The notes below the pieces were generated by a model. It made no database searches. It had not been told where the DNA came from and saw only the letters and a list, made by a program, of their open reading frames with translations. The translations under genes and the position numbers were made by a program. Below, piece after piece: positions 34,102 to 44,602 of a stretch of 64,000 nt of DNA (the first letter of the stretch is position 1; every line of letters begins with the position of its first letter). Origin of the DNA: Blattamonas nauphoetae (taxonomy: Eukaryota; Preaxostyla; Oxymonadida); assembly GCA_033064195.1 (NCBI GenBank), contig JARBJD010000134.1, forward strand, positions 62,001-126,000, read 5' to 3'.

Positions 34102-35281
34102 TGTTTCTTTCAAGATCCAATCCTTATTCCCATTCATGAACTCTTTTTTTCCTTCTTTGCGACAATCGGATGGATCCTCTATGGACAAAGGTGTTGTGGA
34201 GTGAGAGTCTGGTTTGTTCCGATGATCACAAGCCGTACGAAGAAGAATCCCAATCACACAAATCCCATTTTCGCAGTCCTCCGATAGCAATGATCCAGAC
34301 ACAAAGCACAGCCACAACTGACTATTCTCTTCATCGACTCCAACATTCTTCGAAATTTCGTTTGTTGAGTTGTCGGTGAGAGGTGGACGATGATCTGTTT
34401 CATCGGCGAAGAATAAAAAAACTGCCAAAACGTGTTTTTGATATTGGTCGGATCAGAATATCACTTCGCGACTCAAGGTTTAAGAAATCTTTTCATACAA
34501 CCCATTCATTCTTTGCTCACACGTACAACTCTTTCCTACCGTGAATTCATCATCACATCCATCTACTGTCGAATAAAGCGACTCATTACATTTCACTCTC
34601 ATGTATGTCGTTCTCACTTTCTATATTCTTCTATTTCTCTCTTTCAACATTCCTTTTGTTTTGCTCTTCTCTTTACCATGATATCACCATTCAATTGTCT
34701 GATCTTCACAGTGCAAACAATTAGAATCAAGAATCACAAACCACCAATGCAACCACGAATTATCTCAGCAAGTGCATCGTCACCAGAATCTCCCTGTCAT
34801 CCCGTTCGAGATCATCATTCATCTAAAAAGAATTCTGGAGAACCATCAATCATCGCTAAACTTCCATCGTTCCTCCACTTTGATATCGGGAGATTTCATC
34901 CATCAGATCAGGAAATTACCCGCTTCATTTCGACACTTTCAACATTTATTCGTAATCAGACAGTTCTCTCATCTGATATTGCTGATCGAGCGACATCCAT
35001 TCTGAACCAACTCATTTCACGAACTCAACAGACATATACGCGCTCACAATATCCCATCTTCCTCTTTCCCAATTCTATCAATATCACCGGTCATATTGAA
35101 GATGAAGGATCGCCCTGGGACGTTCTCCTGTCGGCCCGAAACAATCGCCTGTCCACCGCAGTCCTCAACATCCTCAAGACCGAATGCCTTCACATAACTT
35201 CAAGTGATCAGGGTATTGAATTGAATGCCATTTTTGTTTCTGCCATTATTTCCGCTTTGGATGAGCAAACCCTTCTCTCTA

Positions 35282-36906
35282 CAGTCAGTCAGACTGTTTC
35301 GTAATTTGTAACTCTCACTGTAACAACCCATTTTTGATTTATTGACATTTTCTCAGTTTTGTAAAACGAAGATAAACAGAATGAGTCCTGAAGTTGTGTG
35401 AATGTGTAGTAAGGGGAGAGTGTGTGTGTTAGAAGGGAGCCTCATGATTCTGTAGGCCAAACTTCTTTCCTCTCTGATTCGATTTCGATTCATTCGGTCG
35501 GCTCTCCAGGGCCTTGTTATCCCATCTGACGTTCTCCTTAATTTCTTCAAATCGCGAACGAGAGACAACTGATTGAGGTCCATCATTTCCGTAGTTCACA
35601 TCCAAACCAGCTCGACGAAACGCACCCTTGACGTTCTCCCCAGTAGTAGCTGTTTGAAAGGCACTGAGAAACTGTTGTAAACAACGACCAATCGAGGATG
35701 AGCTATCATCAAACTTGAGTCTAGAGAGTTGTCTCTTCATCACTCCGAATGTCACGCAGTCGAGAGGTTGGAGGTAGTGCGTGGCATTCGGAGGGAGGGT
35801 GAAGAGGGCGATTCCTGCATTTGTGAGTGTGAGCTCGGCAGCTTCTCCCAGATGCACACTGGAATTGTCGACCAAGAGTAGAGCGGGTGCCTTCGGTTTT
35901 CCCAATGCCTTTCGTTGTTCCGCCACGTAGTCGAGTAGCACATTCTCGAGCCAACTGTCAAATTTGTCTTGCGTGAACCCTCCTTTTTCATTGTCTTCCA
36001 CAACAATCTGATCATCATCCATGATTCCCATCCTCTCGAGATCGTTCTCGTCCATTGGTGCTCGCAGGACGCAGTGGAGAGGAAGAGACTTTCCGTGAAG
36101 TGAGATGGCTGCCATCGCTGAGAATCGAGGCACTGTTTGGGGAATGGGATGGTGAAGTGATTTCCCAGAAAGTTCAACAGCCCCAACGACACAATGATAA
36201 GTGGAGTCTTGTTTTGGCTGATAACCAACCTCATCAGTGTTGATCAGGAGCAGAGGATGAACATTTTTCACCAAAGTTTCGAGGTCTGTCACATATTGTT
36301 CGATGTCAGATATTTTTAATGCAGTACGAGAAGATGCCATTGGACAACTAGTATGAAGTGCAATATCCTTTGAATTGTCTCTGATGAAGTCATACGGGAA
36401 CGATCGGTTGATGTCCAACCGACCTGTCTTTTCGGACGCCCAGTCAAGAATTTGCGATGAAATCCATGGTTGACCATTTAAGCTGTCCTCTCGAATCAGT
36501 TTTATCAATTCATCTTTCTGGTTCCGTGTGAGTATGCTATTTTTCTTCTCCGCAACTGGAACGTAGTAAGAGCCATGCCGAACCTGGGAGACTTGAGAGG
36601 TTGTGCACCCAACTATATCGGCGATGAGTTGTCTCGGTATTGTCCCTCCTTTAGTAGTTTTTTCTAGATCGATGAGCTTCTTGATTCCTTCAGCGTACGA
36701 TGACCATGTCAACCGTAGAATGTGCTCTGCAATGTCGAATGAATCGTTTTTCGGAAAAGTCTGCGACAATTTAGAAAGTAGGCAGCTGTGTGACACACGA
36801 GACTGACTTAAGGTTGGAACTTTTTTCATTTTCAAAGAAAAACACAATTCTACAGTTGCTGTAGTGACGTGATGAGTTACAAATTACGAAACAGTCTGAC
36901 AGACTG
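35282..36906. mobile_element. pogo-like DNA transposon, apparently intact
   Basis: 1625 bp, flanked by TA at 35280-35281 and 36907-36908. The 33-bp terminal inverted repeats begin CAGTCAGTCAGACTG on the left and CAGTCTGTCAGACTG on the complement of the right, with one mismatch. The interior carries one transposase gene on the minus strand with no internal stop. Pogo-type elements of the Tc1/mariner superfamily insert at TA, as seen here. Near-identical ends and an open frame point to a recent, possibly still active copy. Confidence 0.9.
35429..36829 (-). CDS. pogo-like transposase (DDE_1 type)
   Basis: A 466-residue protein; I start at ATG 36829 (MKKVPTLSQS) because the frame further up has no ATG. 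Residues about 25-70 form a psq-like helix-turn-helix (ADIVGCTTSQVSQVRHG). Residues about 85-140 form a CENP-B-like helix-turn-helix (SLNGQPWISSQILDWASEKTG, cut here in the middle of the domain). A DDE_1 nuclease follows: first acid in LLINTDEVGYQ, second in LLLVDNSSVHLG, third in THYLQPLDCVTFG. All three are present. It would bind the terminal repeats and cut and paste the element. No stop or frameshift is visible. Confidence 0.9.
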   Translation of the reverse strand: MKKVPTLSQSRVSHSCLLSKLSQTFPKNDSFDIAEHILRLTWSSYAEGIKKLIDLEKTTKGGTIPRQLIADIVGCTTSQVSQVRHGSYYVPVAEKKNSILTRNQKDELIKLIREDSLNGQPWISSQILDWASEKTGRLDINRSFPYDFIRDNSKDIALHTSCPMASSRTALKISDIEQYVTDLETLVKNVHPLLLINTDEVGYQPKQDSTYHCVVGAVELSGKSLHHPIPQTVPRFSAMAAISLHGKSLPLHCVLRAPMDENDLERMGIMDDDQIVVEDNEKGGFTQDKFDSWLENVLLDYVAEQRKALGKPKAPALLLVDNSSVHLGEAAELTLTNAGIALFTLPPNATHYLQPLDCVTFGVMKRQLSRLKFDDSSSSIGRCLQQFLSAFQTATTGENVKGAFRRAGLDVNYGNDGPQSVVSRSRFEEIKENVRWDNKALESRPNESKSNQRGKKFGLQNHEAPF

Positions 36907-37027
36907 TACACCTCTCTCCGATCCTCTCCACGAAGCTCTCTTCTCCTTCATCTTCACCCTCATCGAACAATCAGTAACATTTGACGAACTGAGGGCTTTA
37001 TCTCTCCCCACTGCCTATTGTCATGTT

Positions 37028-37610
37028 CAGGGTTTATAGTTGTCTGACACTTTACACGAGAACGTGAGGTTAAAAGACCTCACCTCCCCATTTTGGAGGT
37101 GAGGTCTCCTGGTGTCCAAATTAGGACACTCAAATGTGAAAAAAGTGAGATCATCGACCACATCACGACTCTCCGACACCATTTCGCACCTTAAATTTCC
37201 TTCAATTTCACCGGACACAGTTGAATTTCTCTTTTTTTCGCAAAAAACACAGAAATTGTCACTTGATCCAGATGACATAAAAGTTGGTGGGTTGGATCAA
37301 TTCTCAGTTTTTCCATCGAGTGATCCAACGAGACTTTCAATTTGATTTTAGATGTGAAATGAGCTTCTCGAATCCATTTAATGAAAAAAAAGAGGAAATT
37401 TCTCCTTGATAGAGCTTATTGAGATAATCGAAGCGAAAAACAGCACCTCATTTTTTTCCACTATCCATCTCATATTTAGAAATTTTGTTCAATCTATAAT
37501 CAATTTTTCATGAAATGAGAATCCTCGTGAAAATTAAACCAAAAACATAAATTAGAATAGAGGTGAGGTCTTTTGAGGGTGAGTCAGGTGAGGACCCGAT
37601 CCAAACCCTG
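37028..37610. mobile_element. 583-bp hAT-type MITE, copy 1
   Basis: Ends CAGGGTTT...AAACCCTG, with the 8-bp target duplication GTCATGTT at 37020-37027 and 37611-37618. CAG-type ends with 8-bp duplications are the signature of the hAT superfamily. Subterminal GAGGTGAGGTCT repeats occur near both ends. There is no transposase. Copy 2 at 58375-58957 has the same length and appears nearly identical; conceptual frames of 77 residues across it are identical. Confidence 0.92.
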
Positions 37611-39459
37611 GTCATGTTCCTCAACACTCTCACAGAACATATTTGTCCGTTTCCACAGCCACATCTCAACACTCGCTTCTACTCCAAAGATCGCCTCTCC
37701 CGCCTTATCGGCACATCCAGTGTGTTTGTGTCGAGTTTGTCCAAGTTAATCATTCTGGCGGGTGCATCTCCTTTGATTGATGTTCATTCGGCCAGCGATA
37801 ATCTTGTCGTTCGACTCCTTCTGAACGACATTGATCATCTGATCTTTTTGATGGAATGTGGACTCATTACAACCCTCGTCGACACATCTCGTCATCTCAA
37901 TTTCATTCATTCTGAAAATGAAGCCAGATATCATTCTTTTATTGTTTCCATTGTGGGACGTCTGATGCACAGCATCCCGACTCAAATAAGGAACACCCAG
38001 AAACGAATATCCGTCCCACAACCGTTGAATAACCTTCGGAATCTTCTCATCGCCTCCGTTCTTGTCCCAGCTCGACCATCTCTCGTCTATCAAGCACGAA
38101 CCACTTGTGGAGAGCTTCTTCATTTGAGACATTTAAGCACTCCGTCAACGCATCCTGAAACAACTACGTTCTTCGAGGGAGTATGGGATGAAGTTCGGAA
38201 GGAGGCGATTGATCTTGTTTGTGGAGACGATTCGAGCGTTCCTCCTGAATTCCTGACGATGAGACTATTCCAGGCACTCCCTACGAAAGAAGCGTCGTCC
38301 GCTCTGACTTCCCTCTCTTCGTATCTTCGCACCACGCCCTCTCCTCCGCAACCCGTCCTCTCGTCCATCCATCTCCTCCTCTCCACTTTCTCCAACAAAC
38401 CTCATTATATGTTCGATCCGATTTCAGTGAAAATGATTGATTGCGGACATCCTTTCTGGATTGTTCCCGACCAACAATTCTTTCGATGTCTCACGAACGT
38501 CCTTCCTTCTCTTTTAATGTCGGCAAACCAGATCATCATCGACGATACCATGCGAGTGCTCCAACGGTTCATTTCTGATACAAACCATATTGATCGGCCA
38601 GATTTGGCAGAAGCAGACCTTTTCGTCAATTTGACTGTCCCTCTCGACAAGCTGCGTTCTCAATGCAGGAGCACTGATGACAAAACGCTCGACCAACCGA
38701 TTATCGTCATTCGTTCGAAGATTCTCGGCTTTTTGCACTCATTCATGACTTATGAACAACCTGTATTGGGTCCAACAGGTTTCAACAAAATAAAACAGTC
38801 AAGTTTGAAAGTTGATCAGTTGAGAGAGAAGATTCTAATCCCCTGCCAGCCCTTCATTGCTTCAGAGATGAGAGTGTTCCCTTCAGATACTGACGAAATA
38901 TGGAATAAACTTGTTGTGAATGTTGTTTGGGCACTGTTGTTGGCAGAATCGACAGTTCCAGAGCTGTCCACCTATTTGGAGTCGAACGGCGTGTATCTCG
39001 CTCTGATCAGACAGTCGGAACGAGAACAATCAACACCAGACCTCGCCAAACTCGTCTCGTCTGTGGAATACAATCTCACACGCAACACGAACAGGTCTAT
39101 GAGGTTGAGCATGAAAGGTCGAAATGAACAAGGATATGCTGACATTGTTGAACAGTTGCTCGTCCTTTCTGAAGAGATCGCCAGTGATGGAGATGCGGAG
39201 TACAGCTTCGACTGCCTCCTCCAATTCTTGGGTGTGAACAAATGGAGAAAAGATCACCAGAGCGATGACGACGAGTCGACGGATTCTGACTGAGTGGTTT
39301 CATTATGTTCATTCCCAACACTTTACAACAATAGTGGAGTTTTCGACAAGTGTTTTGAGGGCTTGCTCATCCAAGTTTAAGAAAGTTGCTCAGAAATAGG
39401 CTGGTGATCGAAAATGAAGATTCAAACGTAGAAATTTAACGAATTCTTCCATATCTCGC

Positions 39460-41445
39460 TCATTCGAAAAACAACAACAGTGTCTCTGCTTCTCGGCTGA
39501 TCTGGACTTCATTCTGTTGATAGTGTCGTGGCTCTGCTTCTGGATTCCACAGAAGAGCTGTGGCCTCGTCTGGAACTTGAAGAGAATAATGATTGTTGTG
39601 AGTCTGTCGAATGTTGATGTGGATCTGTGTTTGTCTCTGGTGACTTGCCACAACCAGAATTCGTCTTTCTTCGCGTTTCATGGCTGTCTTTTGAGTGCGT
39701 GTCCGCCTGATCCGGAAACGCCAACATAGAAGCAGCAAAATCAGGAATCCGATGAAGATAGATGGATAAACAAAAGTCATCACAATTCGGACTATCTTTC
39801 TGGTGAACTGGGAGATGTAGGATGGCTGGGTGGGGATGAACGCACATCCTTCCTGTCGAGTTGTTGTCATCCAGAAATCGTCCTCGTCTCCCGTCACTCC
39901 TTGCACGAAGATGCTGTGTTTAGTCTTCTTCGCGACTGAACAGATGAACGACGAGGGAGTGACAATCTCAGCCCAACCAGACTGGCAGAACACGTCTCCT
40001 CCTCTTCCGCTGTTCCGATGAGCTTTAAACCGACATGTCCCGAAGATGACGCCGACAGCCCTCTCCGAATCTCTCTCTCCGAAGAACACACTCCCTCCTT
40101 CGTTGTTCAGAAGCCACGAATAGTCGAAGAAGAGGGACGCTTCGAGTGACAGAGCCAGAACTGCGATCGCCCCACCTGTGGTGTCGACTCTGTTGTTGAG
40201 AAAGGTTGTGTTGTGCGATCCCAATGCGAAGTTGTCTGTCGATTCAATGAGCAGCGCTGATGCACATGCGGTTCCTTCCGACCAACCTGCTCTGTTGGAC
40301 ACGAATAAAGCGAAGTTCAGCCAGACTGCGCCGACAAATCCAACGACAGCAAGTGCTCCACCTCGCTGTGTGTGAGAGTTGGATTTCAAGATTGTTTGAT
40401 TCAACGAAATGATCCACCCACTTCTGACGAGGATGGCTGCACCTTCGGTGTGGTTGAACGAGGTAATGTTTGTCTTGAACACAGAAAGGTTGGTTCTCGG
40501 GCTGTCGAATAAGATTGCTCTCGCCAAGCCTTGATACGCTAGTCTGCTGACTTTCTGCAGGAAGACACAATCATGGATGATCAGCCGCGGTCCTTGGACA
40601 TTCACACACGCTTTTCCATCGCTCCCTGTGGCATTAATTGTCCAGGTTGTGTTGAAATAGATTATGGGATCGTCGGAATCATGGTTGGGAGTTGTTGTGA
40701 GGGAGGGGGAGTCGAGGAAAGACGAGTTCGAGCAGATGAAGGAAGATGCCCAGTTTGTGTCGCAGAATACAATTCCCGATGTGGCTCCGCAAGTGTTGGC
40801 AATCTCACAACCGTCCAGCTCCCACTCTCCAAACGAGCGAGCAAGAAGGAGGAGCTGGTCGGTTGGTGTTGGAAGCGAGATGTTCGCAAAAGAAGAACGG
40901 CTCGTCTGCACAAACTGTGTGGATGATGAAGCGAGGAGCGGTTCTTCACCCGACACTTGGAAGTTGGAAAAGTGAGAATCGGAGATGGAGAAAGAGGAAT
41001 GGCCGACAGAGCGAACCAGCGATTTCGGTGAAAAGATCGAGTTTGGGCAGGAGATTGAGAATGATACGAGAGCAAGTGTGCTTGAGGAAAGAACAAACAC
41101 ACAATCATTTCCAAATCTTCCTTCGAGTTTCAGATGTTTGAGTGTTGCAAACGAGTTTTCTGTCAGATTCGCGATGGTTGGAAATGGAGAACTAGACACA
41201 TAGATATGATCGTTGAGGTGCAATGTCGAATTTGTGACCGTGAACAGGGTTGTGTCCAGATCGACAATCAGTGGTTGATTCATGAAATTGGGGAGAGAGA
41301 CTTTGTCGTTCTGGATCGTCACTGGTTTGAATATATTGGTATCAAAAACAAGACTGTGAATATGTTCAGTCGACAAAAAGAGAGAGAACGGGACTGAAAT
41401 GCCGCATATAATTCTGCAGAGAAGACAGAATATGATGAAGAGCAT
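39460..41445 (-). CDS. single-pass beta-helix surface protein without kinase tail
   Basis: A 661-residue protein starting at ATG 41445 with a signal peptide (MLFIIFCLLCRIICGISVPF). The ectodomain (about 25-545) is made of beta-strand repeats typical of parallel beta-helix/pectin-lyase-like folds, with Asn-rich glycosylation sites and paired Gly motifs (NTGGAIAVLALSLEA-type, RGGALAVVG). A membrane helix follows (IVMTFVYPSIFIGFLILLLL), then a basic cytoplasmic tail of about 85 residues. Unlike the receptor at 48467-55462 there is no kinase-like domain. It faces the broken armadillo-like gene tail to tail. A surface role is inferred. Confidence 0.75.
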   Translation of the reverse strand: MLFIIFCLLCRIICGISVPFSLFLSTEHIHSLVFDTNIFKPVTIQNDKVSLPNFMNQPLIVDLDTTLFTVTNSTLHLNDHIYVSSSPFPTIANLTENSFATLKHLKLEGRFGNDCVFVLSSSTLALVSFSISCPNSIFSPKSLVRSVGHSSFSISDSHFSNFQVSGEEPLLASSSTQFVQTSRSSFANISLPTPTDQLLLLARSFGEWELDGCEIANTCGATSGIVFCDTNWASSFICSNSSFLDSPSLTTTPNHDSDDPIIYFNTTWTINATGSDGKACVNVQGPRLIIHDCVFLQKVSRLAYQGLARAILFDSPRTNLSVFKTNITSFNHTEGAAILVRSGWIISLNQTILKSNSHTQRGGALAVVGFVGAVWLNFALFVSNRAGWSEGTACASALLIESTDNFALGSHNTTFLNNRVDTTGGAIAVLALSLEASLFFDYSWLLNNEGGSVFFGERDSERAVGVIFGTCRFKAHRNSGRGGDVFCQSGWAEIVTPSSFICSVAKKTKHSIFVQGVTGDEDDFWMTTTRQEGCAFIPTQPSYISQFTRKIVRIVMTFVYPSIFIGFLILLLLCWRFRIRRTRTQKTAMKREERRILVVASHQRQTQIHINIRQTHNNHYSLQVPDEATALLWNPEAEPRHYQQNEVQISREAETLLLFFE

Positions 41446-41542
41446 TCTATGGGCATGATCCGAAAAATCTCACCCAAAGAAAAAAAGAAATATGATCGTA
41501 TGTAACTATTTCGAATTGAATAATTTCTCTCAACCACTATTC

Positions 41543-44245
41543 TCACACATTCAGCCCAAAATGAGAGAAGAGATTGGTCAACTGCTCATCCTCTGACGAC
41601 CAGTTCGCGAACTGACCAAACAGACAGCCCAGTTGTTCCATCAAGTCCTCGAATCCCTCTTCGTTCCTTCCTTTCATCATTCTTCCGAATTTGGCTCCTT
41701 TCTTTGTGGTGAATGCTTGCTCATCGTTTTGAACAGGACGATGCAACGGGACATTATACAGTTGGGCAAATCTGTCGAATTCTGGCTGTGTGTGCTCGAA
41801 GAAGTGGAGAAGGGAGAGTTTGTCGGCAACGGACAAACTCACCTCACACATCTGCATCGAAACCAAGTGAAATCCTATCTGTCCCACCACTTCTGATATT
41901 GCCGGAAAAGCCGATTCTACTCGTCCCACAGTTTTGAGGATCGATGACAGAGCTGTTTCAAAGTGTGCTCGATGCTCCGACGTGGCGAGTGAGAGGAAAG
42001 ACGCGAGGAACTGTCGAGAAGGGATCAACACATTCTCCAAAACGATTGTGTCGGCGTGTGTCGGGAGAGGTGGAGGTGGCGGTGAACCCAACAAAGTCTT
42101 TCTCGGGAAGAGTTCGAGGCAGAGATAGACACTCTTGAACAAGCAGCGATGGATGGTGGAGGCGAGCCAGATGTCGCTTTTCGCTTTTCCAGCTAAGTCT
42201 GTTGATCCAGCTGTCTCGTTCAGAACATCCACCAATCGTTGGATGAGCCCATTCTGGGCGAGTGAGAGTCGAACATCTCGCTGACTCTCAGAAATGATCA
42301 AATGGAGGAGTTCTGCAGTGTCCATTACAATGTCTCGATGACTGGAAATGAAAAAAGAAGGGACAGTTTGTACAAAGCACGAAGCGAACGTGGGATTTGA
42401 GGAGAGCCATTTGACGAGAGCTAGCAGTTCTGATTGTGAAGAGAGAGGGCGGGGGAATGGGGGTCTGCGATGGTCAAGCTGAAGTGGAAGACGAGATGTG
42501 GCGAGAGTGGAGAGAAAGAGATGGATGGAAGCAGCGATTGGGTCGGGCGGGGTGGGGTGTGTGAGGAGGAAGGAGGAGAGTGAGAGCAGAGCAGTCTGAA
42601 CAGAATCCGATTCCAGCTGGCCGAACAAGTCGATTGTTAAGAACGGCGGGAGTTCAGCTGATCCTTCTTTCCGGACAAGACCAATCGCTTCCTCTCGCAC
42701 TTCCTTCCACACTCCCTCAAAGAACGAGAGAGCCTGTCGATGTCGAGTTGGTGTCGGAGGCAGCATCAGATGGTCAATCGGCTGTGATGGTGATCTCGCT
42801 GCCAAAAGGATAAACTCACGGCACGGAACGAGAATTCGGTCGACTACAAACTGCGCTGATCCCTCCGTGCTCTGTTCGACAGGGGAATTCTCGAGACGCC
42901 TAAAATAGGGAAACACTATTTGAATGAATGGCTGAATGGTCAACTTGTAGAATTGTGTGTGGGCCGAATTGGGAATGTCAAGTTCACGCGCAGTTTGGAG
43001 CAAAGTCGACACGAAGCCACTTTCTGCAACAAGATCGACCATTTCTGTGCTTTTGGGAAAGAGGAGTGGGTCAACGAGGAAGTAGTCGAAGAGCGCTCTC
43101 ATCATTTCGGATGGTGAGGAGATGGCGAGGACGGACAGCTTGGCCAACGACGAGACGAACTGCGGGGATTCGGAGAGGAGGGAGCGGAAGAGTGCGAGGG
43201 AGGGTGAGTTTGGAGATGGATCGAGATGGAAGAATTGGTGGAGAATCAGGACGAACACGGCAACTTCGATGCAATCGTCGTTGGAAAGAGAATCATGCGA
43301 CAAAATGAAGTCATTGCACGACTCCAAAATTGACACCAGATCATCACTGTTCATGTCTGAGGCGATTCGAGTGGTCATGAACAGCGGCAGACGTTCCAGT
43401 CCCTTGGCCAACCCCTCTTTCCTCCTCTCCTCTCGCGCAGACTCCATCAGATCCTGCACGAACGAGATGTTTGGTTGAGAGCTTTTTCCGGCACCCAGAA
43501 TCTTGTGAATGATTTCAAGAATGGGGGAGTGAGTTTTATTTGCCAAAATGTCAGTTTCCGGTTGTGTTCCCCCAGGGGCAGTGATGAGATGGAAACTATC
43601 TGCCAATGGTGGTTTTTGTGGGAATGGATACAACGTGGGGTGTTTGAGATGAAGAAGAAGAAACGGACGGATTTGGTCGAGGAATGAGGTGAACAGAGGG
43701 AGAGGGTCAGAAGGTGAGAGGTTAAGTTTGATGCACATCGCCAAATGATGGATGATGTTGCCAAAGAGTGTGAAGAGAGCTGGGTGTATGGGTTCAGAAA
43801 GTGGAGATGAAAAAAGTGATTGTTCCTCCAGAATTGAAAGAAGTATGGCAACGAATCCCGATCCAATCAATCCAAGGACATCATAAGGTTTCATTTTTGT
43901 GATTTCTGAAGCGAGGATTCTGAAAACACTGAAGCTCAGTTGAGGAATGTTTGTGGACAGGATGATACGCCATGAGGAATCCTCGTTTGTATATAACACT
44001 GTGTGATTGTTGATATAATCAAAAAGGAACCAGTGACCAGAAGAGAATGAGCGAGAATCCGTGATACGTTGTTCGTATTGAGAAAAGAGCTCGCATGCCC
44101 GATCAAGAACATATTGTGTGAGTGGATGGCCATTGCGAAAGTATTCCGTCAGTGAGACAATGAAATGGCCAATTTCTGCGTCCGATGGATATGTGAGTCC
44201 GATTTCAATGGGGAAGAAGGACGGAAGTTCGAGAGTTCCAGGAGA
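41543..44245 (-). CDS. full-length armadillo-like helical protein
   Basis: About 900 residues in the main exon, which begins after a TTTTCAG acceptor at 44246-44248; the first exon and start codon lie upstream and are not resolved. The whole is alpha-helical repeat (LELPSFFPIEIGLTYPSD, LLEEIIHKILGAG-like, FFEGVWKEVREEAIGLV, SIHLFLSTLATSRLPL) and ends MKGRNEEGFEDLMEQLGCLF with an acidic tail. It is the best-preserved member of the window's expanded family and the template for recognising the broken copy at 34747-39293. No catalytic residues. A scaffold or binding role is only inferred from the fold. Confidence 0.75.
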   Translation of the reverse strand, partial: SPGTLELPSFFPIEIGLTYPSDAEIGHFIVSLTEYFRNGHPLTQYVLDRACELFSQYEQRITDSRSFSSGHWFLFDYINNHTVLYTNEDSSWRIILSTNIPQLSFSVFRILASEITKMKPYDVLGLIGSGFVAILLSILEEQSLFSSPLSEPIHPALFTLFGNIIHHLAMCIKLNLSPSDPLPLFTSFLDQIRPFLLLHLKHPTLYPFPQKPPLADSFHLITAPGGTQPETDILANKTHSPILEIIHKILGAGKSSQPNISFVQDLMESAREERRKEGLAKGLERLPLFMTTRIASDMNSDDLVSILESCNDFILSHDSLSNDDCIEVAVFVLILHQFFHLDPSPNSPSLALFRSLLSESPQFVSSLAKLSVLAISSPSEMMRALFDYFLVDPLLFPKSTEMVDLVAESGFVSTLLQTARELDIPNSAHTQFYKLTIQPFIQIVFPYFRRLENSPVEQSTEGSAQFVVDRILVPCREFILLAARSPSQPIDHLMLPPTPTRHRQALSFFEGVWKEVREEAIGLVRKEGSAELPPFLTIDLFGQLESDSVQTALLSLSSFLLTHPTPPDPIAASIHLFLSTLATSRLPLQLDHRRPPFPRPLSSQSELLALVKWLSSNPTFASCFVQTVPSFFISSHRDIVMDTAELLHLIISESQRDVRLSLAQNGLIQRLVDVLNETAGSTDLAGKAKSDIWLASTIHRCLFKSVYLCLELFPRKTLLGSPPPPPLPTHADTIVLENVLIPSRQFLASFLSLATSEHRAHFETALSSILKTVGRVESAFPAISEVVGQIGFHLVSMQMCEVSLSVADKLSLLHFFEHTQPEFDRFAQLYNVPLHRPVQNDEQAFTTKKGAKFGRMMKGRNEEGFEDLMEQLGCLFGQFANWSSEDEQLTNLFSHFGLNV

Positions 44246-44602
44246 CTGAAAATGTTGTATGATAAAAAATGAAGGATAGAGAATGATAGAAGAGAGAAAA
44301 ATGACCAAACGTTGACGAGAGCAGTCAATGTCTTCATAGATGTTTGATTTAACGTTGTGATTCGTTCAGCAGACTGTTGACAAGTAAACGGGGAAAAGAA
44401 CACATAGAGGAATAATAAAGAGAAAGTAACGGAAGATATACCACAGGAGAGAGTCTCTGAATGAACCAATCAGGCGATTAACCTTCTGTTTAACGAGTTT
44501 GACTTGAAGTTCCCATAACAAAAGATATCGGCGAATGGAAAAAAAGAGTCAATGAAATGTTATTTCAATCAAAAATGCAAGCTCGATGAACTGTGTTTTC
44601 CA

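Larger units (their letters stand above)
34747..39293 (+). pseudogene. armadillo-like gene broken by a pogo transposon and a hAT MITE
   Basis: Paralogue of the gene at 41543-44245. The first part (from ATG 34747) matches it through PSFLHFDIGRFHPSDQEITRF to ALDEQTLLST. The pogo element interrupts there, and the host frame resumes at 36909 (PLSDPLHEALFSFIF). The 583-bp hAT MITE then interrupts at 37028. The last part (about 37611-39293) matches strongly (FFEGVWDEVRKEAIDLV, MKGRNEQGYADIVEQL). Removing both insertions does not give one frame: there is a net one-base shift between about 36970 and 37620. The copy also lacks roughly 100 residues present in the paralogue. It is therefore probably dead. 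Confidence 0.75.

Noticed and set aside
37112-37345. 77-residue conserved protein, identical at 58640-58873.
   Set aside because: It lies wholly inside the hAT MITE copies; identity reflects recent copying of non-coding DNA, and the opposite strand is equally open.
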